Positions 1-9,198 of a stretch of 34,898 nucleotides of DNA are shown one piece after another. The stretch is taken from positions 82,635 to 117,532 of the forward strand of contig PXBW01000079.1 of NCBI GenBank assembly GCA_003566775.1, given 5' to 3'. Every line of letters begins with the position of its first letter. Within the stretch, counting starts at the first letter, position 1. The notes under the pieces were generated by a model, which did not search any database, was not told the origin of the DNA, and worked only from the letters and a program-made list of their open reading frames with translations. The stretch comes from a candidate division WS1 bacterium. GTDB taxonomy: Bacteria > Armatimonadota > Zipacnadia > Zipacnadales > UBA5352. The position numbers and the translations under genes are program-made.

Positions 1-168
1 CAGGAGGTGGCCGAGCGCCACGGATGCCGACATATTCCCATGCATGACATCTACCAGGAGCATCTCGCCTTGCGGGAGAGCGAAATCTTCTGCCCTGAGC
101 CGGTGCATCCCGGCCCGACCGGGCACATGGTGATCGCCAACGCGATCATCGAGGCGCTGACCGAGTGA
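1..168 (+). CDS. SGNH/GDSL-type hydrolase, C-terminal fragment
   Basis: Frame 1 is open from the first base to a TGA at 166-168, giving the last 55 residues of a protein whose start lies outside the window. The end reads HPGPTGHMVIANAIIEAL, which fits block V of SGNH/GDSL esterases, where a D-x-x-H pair supplies the catalytic Asp and His and is followed by a Gly-His and a closing helix. Here the Asp position looks like Glu (E-P-V-H); the His is kept. Such enzymes cleave esters of carbohydrates or lipids. Only the C-terminus is visible, so substrate, localisation and even activity cannot be judged. A strong hairpin follows, so this is probably the last gene of its transcript. Confidence 0.6.
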   Translation, partial: QEVAERHGCRHIPMHDIYQEHLALRESEIFCPEPVHPGPTGHMVIANAIIEALTE

Positions 169-185
169 GCCCCAGCCTCACCCAT

Positions 186-218
186 GAAGCCGCCCCCGAA
201 CCGATCGGGGGCGGCTTC
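186..218 (+). terminator. Rho-independent-type hairpin after the SGNH gene
   Basis: A perfect 14-bp stem (186-199 paired with 205-218, GAAGCCGCCCCCGA and its complement) with a 5-base loop begins 17 bases after the stop at 168. There is no long T tract on the plus side. Because the next gene (366-1967) is convergent, the hairpin may stop transcription from both sides. Confidence 0.7.
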
Positions 219-365
219 ACTATCGAGTCTCCACGACGCGGCATTGTCGTCTCACATGCCATTGAGCCGTAATGATCACGGTCCCCGACGACGCCTCGCG
301 TGCTTCTGCCCCCACAGGACTCAGGGCGCGTCCTTCATCATTCCGTCGCGTGCCCTCCGGCTTTC

Positions 366-1967
366 CTACCGCCCGCTGTTGTAACGCGGCACGTCCTCCG
401 GACGGTTCTGCAGCACCGCTTCGAGCGTGACCAGCGCGAGCGGCTCCAGCGACATTACATTGACCCGCATCTCGGGATGGAAACGTGCCGCGATAATGTT
501 GTCTCCGACACGCTCGGCGAGGTCCCGATACGCCGGCTCATCGGTGGCGCGGATGATCTCCGCCAGCGCAAAGACCAGGTGCGGGTGCCGCGCTTCGGTA
601 TCGAGATTGACGTCAACGCCCTCGCCCGGCGCCGTCCCGAGGTCACCCAGATCGTGCCCGCGACCGATCGCCCGCGCGGTCTCCCACAGAGCCGGGTCCC
701 CGGAAAGCCGATGGCCGAACGCGTACGACCACATAAGCATCGGCGAGGTCTCGCCCTGCTCGAACACTCTGCCCTCGCGGCCGAAGTAGCCCGTGCGTGG
801 AATCTCGTAGCCGGTGAGATCGGTGCCGTCCGCCCACATCGGCCGCCAGAGATTCGTCTCCGGATCGTAGGCGTGCTCCGCCCACGCGCGCAGGCCGTCA
901 ACCGTCCAGGTCAGGAAATCCTCACCGCGCTCGCCGAGTTCCTCAGCAAGCTGAAGCTGCAAAATACCGGCATGGCCGTAGATCGAGTTGGGGCTGCGGA
1001 GTATCCAGCCCTCGCGCGCCACATCTCCGAACACGGCTCCGAACTGATTCTCCGCGCGGTCACCGTAGCTTGAGTATGTGAGCGTCCCCTCAAGCGGTCC
1101 CTCCGCGGGCGGCTCATTGCGACGGGCCGGTTTGGTGTACTGGTACACTCCGAGGCCGGTCTCGGGGTGGCGCGCCCTTACGTACATCTCAGCAAGCCGA
1201 CTCGACCACTCAAGCGCGCCCTCCTCTCCGGTGAAGCGGTGGAGCATCGCGGCAGAGTAGATAAGGTCGCCTCCCGTGTTGATGAAAGTCAGCCCGCGGC
1301 TCTCCGCAAAGGGCTCGGGCGGATCAAACTCGTTATCCCACAGGTCGCCCATTGACCGCTCGTACGAGCCGTGCCGATTCATGTCGAGTCTGCGCCAGTC
1401 AACTATGTGCGCGTTCCAGAATGCCCGGATGAACTGAGCGGTTGCCTCCGGATCGACTTCCCACATCAACTCGTAGTACGGCAGGTGGAACTTGAGTTCG
1501 TGGGCGCGTCCCTTGTCGCCGGTGTAATCGAGGGTCAGCAGGTCCATCCAGCGGTGTCCACCCCACTGCAGCAGTCCGCAGTCTCTCCGCAGGTGGTCGA
1601 AGTGATACCTGATGGCGTCCTCCGCGGCCTGCCGGTAGGTCTGATCGCCTGTGAGGTTGGTCAGGCCAACGAGCGCCCGGAAGAGATTCTGATGGCGGGC
1701 GAGATTCGAAGGAAGGACTTCGTTGCCCTCATCATCCTCGGTGCGTCGGCCTTCCAGCGTCTCCATGTCGAGCCGATCGACGAACAGAGGGGTGTGCTCC
1801 TCACCATAGGTGTCGCGACCGTGTTCGATAATCAGATCGGCGAAGGCACTTACCGCCTCGATTCGTGTCGGAAGCTCCTCCGCCCGAGCCTGCGTGAGAT
1901 GGGCGGCGCCGATTCCAACGAGCATCATAACCACTGCTCCCTTAGTCATGAAACCTCTCCGCAACAT
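366..1967 (-). CDS. Secreted (alpha/alpha)-barrel protein, pectate-lyase-like
   Basis: A 533-residue protein with an N-terminal signal peptide (basic start, hydrophobic GAVVMMLVGIGAAHL, cleavage after A-R-A). The body is rich in Trp, His, Tyr and Arg, with segments such as GGHRWMDL, HELKFHLPYYELMW and FWNAHIVDW..LDMNRHG. These resemble proteins annotated as pectate or oligogalacturonate lyases of the (alpha/alpha)-toroid type in Planctomycetota-like bacteria. Likely role: breakdown of acidic plant or algal polysaccharide outside the inner membrane. The family call is from memory of motifs, and the catalytic residues were not placed. Start: the frame opens at a TTG (1973), but the ATG at 1967 sits 10 bases after AAAGGAG; a third option is the ATG at 1949 after GGAGAGG. 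It is last in a minus-strand run, 194 bases after the acetyltransferase gene. Confidence 0.55.
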   Translation of the reverse strand: MLRRGFMTKGAVVMMLVGIGAAHLTQARAEELPTRIEAVSAFADLIIEHGRDTYGEEHTPLFVDRLDMETLEGRRTEDDEGNEVLPSNLARHQNLFRALVGLTNLTGDQTYRQAAEDAIRYHFDHLRRDCGLLQWGGHRWMDLLTLDYTGDKGRAHELKFHLPYYELMWEVDPEATAQFIRAFWNAHIVDWRRLDMNRHGSYERSMGDLWDNEFDPPEPFAESRGLTFINTGGDLIYSAAMLHRFTGEEGALEWSSRLAEMYVRARHPETGLGVYQYTKPARRNEPPAEGPLEGTLTYSSYGDRAENQFGAVFGDVAREGWILRSPNSIYGHAGILQLQLAEELGERGEDFLTWTVDGLRAWAEHAYDPETNLWRPMWADGTDLTGYEIPRTGYFGREGRVFEQGETSPMLMWSYAFGHRLSGDPALWETARAIGRGHDLGDLGTAPGEGVDVNLDTEARHPHLVFALAEIIRATDEPAYRDLAERVGDNIIAARFHPEMRVNVMSLEPLALVTLEAVLQNRPEDVPRYNSGR

Positions 1968-2161
1968 GCTCAATCCACTCCTTTGTCAGCGCGGCACTGG
2001 TTCTTGAGCTCAGCTTCCCGTGCAGAACAGTTCATCGCTTCTCGGCGGATGGCTGCGAGATGCTTCCCGAAGATTCGCCGCCGACGCGAGCCATTCCTCT
2101 TTCTGTGATGCGAATCTCTCCGGGCACGCCCGCTGCCCGTCTCGCCGCCGATATCTACGGC

Positions 2162-3187
2162 TCAAACATGATCCAGATAGCTTACGTGTATGTCCAGGGG
2201 AAGGGGCTCGTCTTCCGGCTGGCGCTCGGGGCCGCCGAAGATGCCCATCATGACCATCTCGTCGCTCGCCGTCAGACCTATGCCCAGTTCCTCGGCAGAT
2301 ATCCCGGTTTCCTCGACGATCTTCTCCACGAGAGTGGTTCGGTTGATGATCAGCACCATGCCCAGTGGTCTGCGATCCACATGGACGGGCAGGGTCCCCT
2401 CGATTGCTGCTATACGCGGATCATTGAGCGGGAACACGCAGCGACGCACCCCCATGGATGCGCCGCGATCGATCAGACTCATGCAGACTTCGGCGTGGCC
2501 CTCGATCTCCTGGATGACGCGCCCGGTGGAGGTCGCATAGCCCGCCAGGCGACCGCCCTCCAGTCCGATAAGTGTGTCAACATGCTCCGCGGTCATGAGC
2601 GTTCTCGTCTCTTCGGGGGTGCGAACTACCTCGTGGCGTGCCGCCTTCACATGCAGACGGTAGCAGTCTTCGGGGCCGAACGGTGTCTCCTCGATTCGCA
2701 TTATCTCGTGCCGGGTGGACGACTGTCCCATGGCCTCCTGGATTCCCATCAGAACAACGCCTCCGGCCAGACGCCAGCGCAGGCGCTGGTAGAATCCGGG
2801 ACTGCCCGTCCACAGCACACCGAAATCAAGCTCAAGCTCCTCCATGCGCTGTGCTACGTCCTCCATTACCAGGGTGCCGACCCCGAGGCCACGCAGATCC
2901 CTGCGCGCGCAGACCCCACCGACCAGCCCGACCTCGAAGACCTGTCCGCGCCAGCGGATCGAGCGTGGCAGTATCCCCGCGTGACCCACAATACGCTTCC
3001 TCTCGCGCACCACGCGCAGATTCTCGATATTCTCCTCGGTGTAAAGCAGTGGCGCGAAGGTAAAGAGATCGCCCGTGGCGTTACGCTCTTCCATGAAGAC
3101 CTTATTCAGCAGGGTGCGGAGTTGCTGCATCTCTGACACGCGGCAAGGTCCCACCTTGAAGCGGTCGACCTCCATGATCGACATCAT
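2162..3187 (-). CDS. GNAT acetyltransferase, Eis-like
   Basis: A protein of about 341 residues. The N-terminal half is a GNAT fold: a beta strand ending in VGLVGGVCARRDLRGLGVG (residues about 86-104) carries the acetyl-CoA pyrophosphate-binding R-x-x-G-x-G motif, and GSPGFYQRLRWR (about 128-139) is the typical motif B with Tyr. The remaining 200 residues fit the Eis-type layout, where a second GNAT-like domain and a sterol-carrier-like C-terminal domain follow. Eis-family enzymes transfer acetyl groups to amines of small molecules or peptides; the substrate here is unknown. Start is uncertain: GAGGAG directly abuts the ATG at 3187, so the ATGs at 3184 or 3175 are equally plausible. It lies 41 bases downstream of the URO-D-like gene and is probably co-transcribed with it. 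Confidence 0.75.
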   Translation of the reverse strand: MMSIMEVDRFKVGPCRVSEMQQLRTLLNKVFMEERNATGDLFTFAPLLYTEENIENLRVVRERKRIVGHAGILPRSIRWRGQVFEVGLVGGVCARRDLRGLGVGTLVMEDVAQRMEELELDFGVLWTGSPGFYQRLRWRLAGGVVLMGIQEAMGQSSTRHEIMRIEETPFGPEDCYRLHVKAARHEVVRTPEETRTLMTAEHVDTLIGLEGGRLAGYATSTGRVIQEIEGHAEVCMSLIDRGASMGVRRCVFPLNDPRIAAIEGTLPVHVDRRPLGMVLIINRTTLVEKIVEETGISAEELGIGLTASDEMVMMGIFGGPERQPEDEPLPLDIHVSYLDHV

Positions 3188-3228
3188 CTCCTCTTCAACG
3201 TCTGCCCTCCGTGCTTCTCCGCCGAGAC

Positions 3229-4293
3229 TTAATTCGACGTCCGCGCCTTCACTGCCTCGTCGTACATCGCCAGCACGTTCTCAAGCGGCGTGTCAGGCTG
3301 GATATTATGCGCGGGTGCGAGGATGTACCCGCCGCCCGCGCCCATCACCTCGATGCGCTCGCGTACCTCGCGCCGGACATCGTCAGCAGTTCCGCGCGGC
3401 AGCGTCTGCTGCGTACTCACAAGTCCGCAGAAGGTGAGGTCCGCGCCGTACTCGCGCTTTATGGTGGCCGGGTCCATGCCCTCAGGCTCCGGCTGCATCG
3501 CGTCGAGGATGTCGAGGCCCATCTCGATGAAGGTCCGCATGATATCGTGGGTGTCGCCGCACGAGTGTAGCATCGCCAGCGCCCCATATTCATGCGCAAG
3601 GTCGAAGAAGCGCTTCAGGCGCGGCACGAAGAACTCGTCGAAGACGCGCGGGGGGAAGAGCCGCCCGCGCTGGTCGCCGCAGTCCTCCCCAAGCTGCAGG
3701 ATGTCGATCGTCCCGCCCCCCGCCTCAAGGCCCCTGCGACAGTGCTCGTAGAGGTGATCTACGCGCCGGTCGATTATCTCCACCCCGACCGGATCGTTCG
3801 TCATGATGTCGGTGAGCACCCGCTCCATGCCGCGCCCGCGCGAGACGCCGTTGACGATGTCCGGGATGCCCGAGCCCCCGAAGACCACCGCGTAGTCACC
3901 GACCGCCTCTGCGCGCTCGCGCAGGCCGGAGTAATCGTAGTCATCCACGCTCGGCCACGGGTAGGCCTCGACCGCGTCGAGGCTGTCGATCTGCGCGAAG
4001 GGAAGCTCCGTGGCCTCCGGATAGGCTCCGCCCTGGTATTGCGTGTCGGTGTATCCGATGCCCCAGAGGTCGTAGTGATCGGCCTCTCCGGGCAGGCCCG
4101 GCCCCGGGCGGCACTCCCCGAGGTAGGGCGCGCCGACCTGCCGGAAGTCGATGCCGAAGGCCTCCAGCAGATCGCGCTCGCCGAAGTGCTCCACCAGCGC
4201 CGCGCGGACTTCGGGCGTGAGGTAGATCTGCAGCGGCACCCGGTCGGTCTCCTCATGTCGGCAGGCGGCAAGCACGCGCTCTTTCGATGTCAT
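3229..4293 (-). CDS. Uroporphyrinogen decarboxylase-family protein (MtaA/CmuA-like)
   Basis: A 354-residue cytoplasmic protein of the URO-D superfamily. It opens with MTSKERVLAACRHEETDRVP, the usual start of this family. The second half has LQLGEDCGDQRG, then HSCGDTHD, a central GLDILDAMQP segment, and GGGYILAPAHNIQPDTP near the end. The His-x-Cys of HSCG together with the later Cys of FCGLVSTQQ fits the zinc site of corrinoid methyltransferases such as MtaA rather than heme-pathway HemE. A role in methyl transfer or in degradation of an unidentified methylated compound is therefore possible but unproven. The frame stays open to 4416, but the ATG at 4293 follows GGAGGT by 6 bases and overlaps the upstream stop as ATGA, so translation is probably coupled to the upstream gene. 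Confidence 0.8.
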   Translation of the reverse strand: MTSKERVLAACRHEETDRVPLQIYLTPEVRAALVEHFGERDLLEAFGIDFRQVGAPYLGECRPGPGLPGEADHYDLWGIGYTDTQYQGGAYPEATELPFAQIDSLDAVEAYPWPSVDDYDYSGLRERAEAVGDYAVVFGGSGIPDIVNGVSRGRGMERVLTDIMTNDPVGVEIIDRRVDHLYEHCRRGLEAGGGTIDILQLGEDCGDQRGRLFPPRVFDEFFVPRLKRFFDLAHEYGALAMLHSCGDTHDIMRTFIEMGLDILDAMQPEPEGMDPATIKREYGADLTFCGLVSTQQTLPRGTADDVRREVRERIEVMGAGGGYILAPAHNIQPDTPLENVLAMYDEAVKARTSN

Positions 4294-4958
4294 TGCGGGA
4301 CCTCCGTTCGCTCGTAGAGATAAGCCCTGCCCTTCATGCCTACCTGCTCGATTGCGCCGACCTCGCGCAGGGTGTACGCCATCTTCCCCGCAAGACGCTT
4401 GCGGATGTCGCCGCACTCGCGGAGGTCCGCGACCGTGAACTGCCCCGGCAGGCCTTCGGGGAGCAGCCGCGCGAGGTCCGCCGGCCTTTCGAAGCGATGA
4501 CGTTCGAGGATCGCGAGCAACTCATGATCGATGATCGAATGCCCCCTGCGTCGCCAGCTACCTTTCCCGTCGTCGAGCCACATCTCCCGCCTCGCGATAA
4601 TGAGCAGTTCGAGCGAGATATTCTCCCTTGCGAGCAGCTTCGTCGCATAGACCAGTTGATCGAAGACTTCGCAGAGCTGCCATCGCTTGGGTGAGCGGCG
4701 GTATGACATCTCCTCCCCCGTGTCGCTGGCATACTTGGCAATCCACTTGAAGCGCGAGATGGGATGCACCAGCACCACCGGATGCACATCCGCGAGTGCA
4801 TGGAGCTTCTCGCGAATTGAGGTGAAGTCCCCGGTCTGAATCTCGTAGATGACCCCGTCGCGGATCGCGTCCGCCCTGTAGCCATCGATATCGATCTCGA
4901 TTCCCCCGGCATCGCTTGCGTAAAAGCGCTGCAGGGACTGGTGCATTGAAGACGGCAT
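4290..4958 (-). CDS. Probable PD-(D/E)XK-fold protein with C-terminal winged-helix-like part
   Basis: A 222-residue cytoplasmic protein that I do not recognise by name. Residues 20-45 read as two strands with D-G-Y-x-A-D then Y-E-I-Q-T, spaced like the D...E-x-Q/K active site of restriction-endonuclease-fold proteins. The following helix, KLHAL, and the strand VVLVHPI fit the same fold, and a basic RRSPKRWQ stretch comes next. From about residue 140 to the end, the text resembles a helix-turn-helix or winged-helix domain (HELLAILERHRFERPADLARLL...FTVADLR...LREVGAIEQVG...RAYLYE). It may be a DNA-cleaving or DNA-binding regulator. Upstream in-frame residues (frame open to 5120) look non-coding; the ATG at 4958 follows GGAGGA by about 11 bases, and the ATG at 4946 is an alternative. 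Its TGA overlaps the ATG of the URO-D-like gene. Confidence 0.6.
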   Translation of the reverse strand: MPSSMHQSLQRFYASDAGGIEIDIDGYRADAIRDGVIYEIQTGDFTSIREKLHALADVHPVVLVHPISRFKWIAKYASDTGEEMSYRRSPKRWQLCEVFDQLVYATKLLARENISLELLIIARREMWLDDGKGSWRRRGHSIIDHELLAILERHRFERPADLARLLPEGLPGQFTVADLRECGDIRKRLAGKMAYTLREVGAIEQVGMKGRAYLYERTEVPQ

Positions 4959-5258
4959 CGTCTCAGGCGTCCTCCTCTCGCAGGATGGCACGGAATAAGG
5001 TTTGCCCATCCGAGCGCGAAAACCTCCAAAGGCCAGAGGCGATGAGCCACGCATCGCCGGCGCAATGGCGGCCCGGGGATCAGGTCTTCCGCAAACCCTG
5101 CGATGAAGCTCGACACCCACTCGGTGAGGAGCTTGAGAGCTTATGGCTGCTTCACTGCGATTATGGTATGGGTGAGGTCGAATTGCGAGCAGCGCGAGTC
5201 CTGCAGAATGCTTCTTCCGGACAGTCCGGGGAGGCGCATTCTGCGTCCGTGTCGTCTG

Positions 5259-5288
5259 TTGACTCGGCCTTTAGCGCTATGTTATACT
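5259..5288 (+). promoter_or_regulatory. sigma70-type promoter for yvcK
   Basis: TTGACT (5259-5264), an 18-base spacer and TATACT (5283-5288) form a near-consensus housekeeping promoter pointing towards yvcK. Transcription should begin near 5295, leaving a leader of about 160 bases. Confidence 0.7.
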
Positions 5289-5292
5289 CGCG

Positions 5293-5457
5293 CACGGAAT
5301 CGAACCGTGACTTCACAATACTTCCTCGGCGCAGCCGAGGCGGCACCGCGGAGATAGTACCGCCCGCATCGGGCGATGCCTGAAGCCGTTGCGACGGTGA
5401 ATCTTCCGCGACCGAAAGTACTGATCTGCGCGCTACGATGGGGGCTTGTGATACGAC
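5293..5457 (+). other. Structured 5' leader of yvcK
   Basis: The presumed untranslated leader carries several small hairpins: CACGG/CCGTG with a 7-base loop at 5293-5309, CCTCGGC/GCCGAGG just after it, GCCCG/CGGGC around 5361-5373, and CCGT/ACGG before the gene. I do not recognise a known riboswitch. The first hairpin, read on the minus strand, looks like a tRNA T-arm, but no tRNA can be folded here. The rest of the gap between the divergent genes (4959-5258) shows nothing I can name. Confidence 0.35.
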
Positions 5458-6747
5458 ATGAAAAGCGCCCTGCGCAGAGCTATCGGCTGGCTTTACCCCG
5501 GACTCAAGGTCAAGCGGTGGCTGATCCTGCTGACCATCGGGCTTGCGGCCTTAAGTCTCGGAACCCTTCTCATTGCGAACCTTACTGTGTTCGACCTCAT
5601 CGGCTCGCTCGGTGGCCCGCGCCAGGCGACGGAGCTTGGAATCGTTGCGGCATTAGTCGGGGTGCTCGCGGTCGGCGTTGCATTGCACCAACTGGTGCGG
5701 TCGGTGGCCAGCGCTCTACATCCCGAAGCAGACAGGCGGCTGGTCGATCTGATGTTGAACCAGCGCCGTCTGCAGGTCGGCCCCCGCGTGGTTGCGATCG
5801 GTGGGGGCACCGGCATGTCAACGCTGCTCCGGGGCCTTAAGAGGTACACCACAAACATCGTGGCCGTGGCGACCGTAGCCGACGACGGTGGCAGTTCAGG
5901 GCGCCTGCGGGCGGACATGAATGTCCCGGCTCCAGGCGACATACGCAACTGTCTCGTGGCGCTTGCGGACTCAGAGCCGCTGATGACCGAACTATTGCAG
6001 TATCGGTTCAACGGCCAGGCCGAAGGGCTCAACGGACATAGCTTCGGGAACCTTCTTATAGCCGCACTTACCGAGATAACCGGGGACTTCGAACTGGCGA
6101 TTCGTGAGACCAGTCGGGTTCTGGCGATCCGGGGCAGGGTTCTTCCGCCCACGGCGAGCAGCGTGACTCTGTGCGCGAAGATGACGAACGGCGAGATTGT
6201 ACGTGGTGAGTCGGCGATAACAGCGGCCGGGAAGCAGATCGACTACGTCTACCTGAATCCGTCCGATCCCGCCGGTATTCCAGAAGCGACGCAGGCGATC
6301 GAGGACGCGGACCTGATCGTGATCGGTCCCGGCAGCACATTCACCAGTGTCGTACCGAACTTCCTCGTGCCGGATGTCCTCAATGCGGTGCAGGCGTCCA
6401 AGGCAACGAAGGTGTTCGTCTGCAATATCATGACTCAGCCGGGTGAGACCACCGGCTTCACCGCGGCAGACCACATTCGGGCGATCCAGCGCCATACCGA
6501 TGAACTGCCCTTCGATTATGTGCTGATGAATTCCGCGCAGATCGACGAGCAGGTGCTGGAGCGGTATCGGTCGGCAGGTGCAGATGCCGTTGAGCCAGAT
6601 TACACAGAGGTTGCCCGCCTGGGAGTGATTCCGCTTCGGGCGGACGTTGTCGGCCTGCTGCCCGACGGCAGGGTTCGACATGACGCTGACGCGGTGGCGG
6701 ACCGACTGATTGACCTGCTGGAAGAGCGCGCCCCCGTGATAGTTTGA
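5458..6747 (+). CDS. yvcK: YvcK/CofD-like protein with N-terminal membrane anchor
   Basis: A 429-residue protein. Residues about 20-43 and 60-82 are hydrophobic and should form two membrane helices. The rest is a YvcK domain: VVAIGGGTGMSTLLRGL (about 111-127), VADDGGSSGRLR, PAPGDIRNCLVALAD, GHSFGNLLIAALTE and the nucleotide-loop-like IGPGSTFTSVVPN. YvcK proteins bind UDP-sugars, are related to the 2-phospholactate transferase CofD, and in Bacillus and Mycobacterium are needed for growth on gluconeogenic carbon and for cell-wall precursor control. Soluble YvcK is about 320 residues, so the extra 100 are the membrane part. The start has no strong ribosome site (only a GGGGG about 13 bases upstream), but no in-frame alternative is better. 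It is followed after 104 bases by gap, which suits a role at the glycolysis/gluconeogenesis branch. Confidence 0.9.
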   Translation: MKSALRRAIGWLYPGLKVKRWLILLTIGLAALSLGTLLIANLTVFDLIGSLGGPRQATELGIVAALVGVLAVGVALHQLVRSVASALHPEADRRLVDLMLNQRRLQVGPRVVAIGGGTGMSTLLRGLKRYTTNIVAVATVADDGGSSGRLRADMNVPAPGDIRNCLVALADSEPLMTELLQYRFNGQAEGLNGHSFGNLLIAALTEITGDFELAIRETSRVLAIRGRVLPPTASSVTLCAKMTNGEIVRGESAITAAGKQIDYVYLNPSDPAGIPEATQAIEDADLIVIGPGSTFTSVVPNFLVPDVLNAVQASKATKVFVCNIMTQPGETTGFTAADHIRAIQRHTDELPFDYVLMNSAQIDEQVLERYRSAGADAVEPDYTEVARLGVIPLRADVVGLLPDGRVRHDADAVADRLIDLLEERAPVIV

Positions 6748-6758
6748 GATGTCCTTGA

Positions 6759-7868
<1,110 letters not shown>

Positions 7869-7885
7869 TGGAAGCCCTACGATCA

Positions 7886-7916
7886 CAGGCGTCGCCCTGA
7901 CGGAGGGCGGCGCCTG
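7886..7916 (+). terminator. Hairpin between gap and pgk, possible attenuator
   Basis: A 13-bp stem (7886-7898 with 7904-7916) with one G-T pair and a GACGG loop, followed by TTTC. It begins 18 bases after the gap stop. With no T tract of normal length it may be a partial terminator or an mRNA-processing or 3' stabiliser element that lets gap be expressed above pgk and tpiA. Confidence 0.6.
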
Positions 7917-7954
7917 TTTCACATCGGTGCGAGGAATAGAGGGAGGACTGGAAA

Positions 7955-9145
7955 ATGGGCTGGAAGACGCTTGACAACGTAACACCCGACGGTCGGCGCA
8001 CCCTCGTTCGCGTGGATTTCAACGTTCCGATCGAGAACGGGGAGATCACGGACGAAACGCGCATACAGGCAGCTCTGCCCACAATCAACAGTCTGATAGA
8101 GGCCGGATGTCCGATAACACTCTGCTCCCATCTGGGCCGCCCGGGTGGTGAACCCGATCCCGAGTTGTCGCTGAAGCCGGTCGCAGCACATCTTGCCAAT
8201 CTGGTGGATGCGGAGGTGACTATGGCCCCCGACTGCGTCGGCGATGACGTGACGCAGATGCGCGCGGAACTCGGCCCGGGCGAGATCCTGCTGCTGGAGA
8301 ACACGCGCTTCCATGCCGGCGAGGAAGACAATGACGCCGACTTCGCCGAGCAGCTCGCGGGAGATGCAGAGCTTTACGTCGATGACGCTTTCGGAAGCAT
8401 GCATCGCGCTCACGCGTCAACGGTCGGGGTCACGGAGTACATCGACGAGTGTGTGGCCGGTCTGCTGGTGGGCGAAGAGCTTGAAAATCTGGAAAAGGTG
8501 CGCGACGCATCGCGGGATGGCTTCATAGTGATCCTCGGCGGCGCGAAAGCCGAGGACAAGATCGAGGCGATCAGGGATCTGCTGCCGCGAGTGGAGAAAC
8601 TGCTGATAGGTGGCGCGATGGCGTGGGCATTCTTCAAGGTCCTGGGTCGCAACGTGGGAGAATCGCTCTGCATGCCCGATAGCGTGAAGGCGGCCGAGTG
8701 TATCCTCGAGGATCTTGACGATGATCAGCGGGAGCGCCTCGTGCTTCCTTCTGATGTACAGATGAAGCAGGTCAAGCCGGATACGGGCGAGACGCGGTTC
8801 GCCGATGCGGACGGGATTGAAGATGGCTGGGACGCTCTGGACATCGGACTGCAGACGCAAGAGGATTACGGAAGAACCATCCGCGAGCATGCGAAGGTAG
8901 TCTTCTGGAACGGTCCGATGGGGTACTTTGAGGAGCCGCCATTCAACGAGGGCACACTCGCAGTCGCGCAGGCACTGTCGGAGACCGAGGCATTCACCGT
9001 GGTCGGCGGCGGCGACTCTGCCGCGGCGATCACACAGATGGACCTTGAAGATCGGATGTCTCACGTGTCCACCGGTGGTGGCGCTTCGCTGGAGTTCGTG
9101 CAGGGCAGAGAGCTGCCCGGAGTCGAGGCGCTGGACAGAGTGTGA
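7955..9145 (+). CDS. pgk: Phosphoglycerate kinase
   Basis: A 396-residue cytoplasmic kinase of normal length that makes ATP from 1,3-bisphosphoglycerate. Signature parts: LVRVDFNVPI near the N-terminus, CSHLGRPGG, LLENTRFHAGEE, VDDAFGSMHRAHAS (substrate site), ILGGAKAEDKI at the hinge, VFWNGPMGYFE, and the closing nucleotide-binding VVGGGDSAAAI with STGGGASLEF. The usual Val-Ser after GGAK is Ala-Glu here, a small departure. The ATG at 7955 follows GGGAGGA by about 9 bases. tpiA begins 53 bases after the stop, with no terminator between, so the two are probably co-transcribed. Confidence 0.96.
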   Translation: MGWKTLDNVTPDGRRTLVRVDFNVPIENGEITDETRIQAALPTINSLIEAGCPITLCSHLGRPGGEPDPELSLKPVAAHLANLVDAEVTMAPDCVGDDVTQMRAELGPGEILLLENTRFHAGEEDNDADFAEQLAGDAELYVDDAFGSMHRAHASTVGVTEYIDECVAGLLVGEELENLEKVRDASRDGFIVILGGAKAEDKIEAIRDLLPRVEKLLIGGAMAWAFFKVLGRNVGESLCMPDSVKAAECILEDLDDDQRERLVLPSDVQMKQVKPDTGETRFADADGIEDGWDALDIGLQTQEDYGRTIREHAKVVFWNGPMGYFEEPPFNEGTLAVAQALSETEAFTVVGGGDSAAAITQMDLEDRMSHVSTGGGASLEFVQGRELPGVEALDRV

Positions 9146-9198
9146 GTCGTTCGCCCAATTACCGATCGAAAGACAACGCTAATCAGGGAGTGATCGAT

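Noticed and set aside
2060-3136. Long plus-strand frame opposite the acetyltransferase
   Set aside because: It is a shadow of the minus-strand gene, which has clear GNAT motifs; the plus frame has no ribosome site and no familiar content.
5282-5360. A tRNA gene on the minus strand, suggested by the ideal T-arm CACGG-TTCGATT-CCGTG
   Set aside because: The 3' acceptor strand CGCGAGT has no partner upstream, no anticodon arm with U33 sits at the right distance, and the spacing to the only nearby hairpin is wrong.
4916-5383. A 155-codon plus-strand frame before yvcK
   Set aside because: It runs across the start of the minus-strand gene and over the yvcK promoter and leader, with low-quality composition and no ribosome site.
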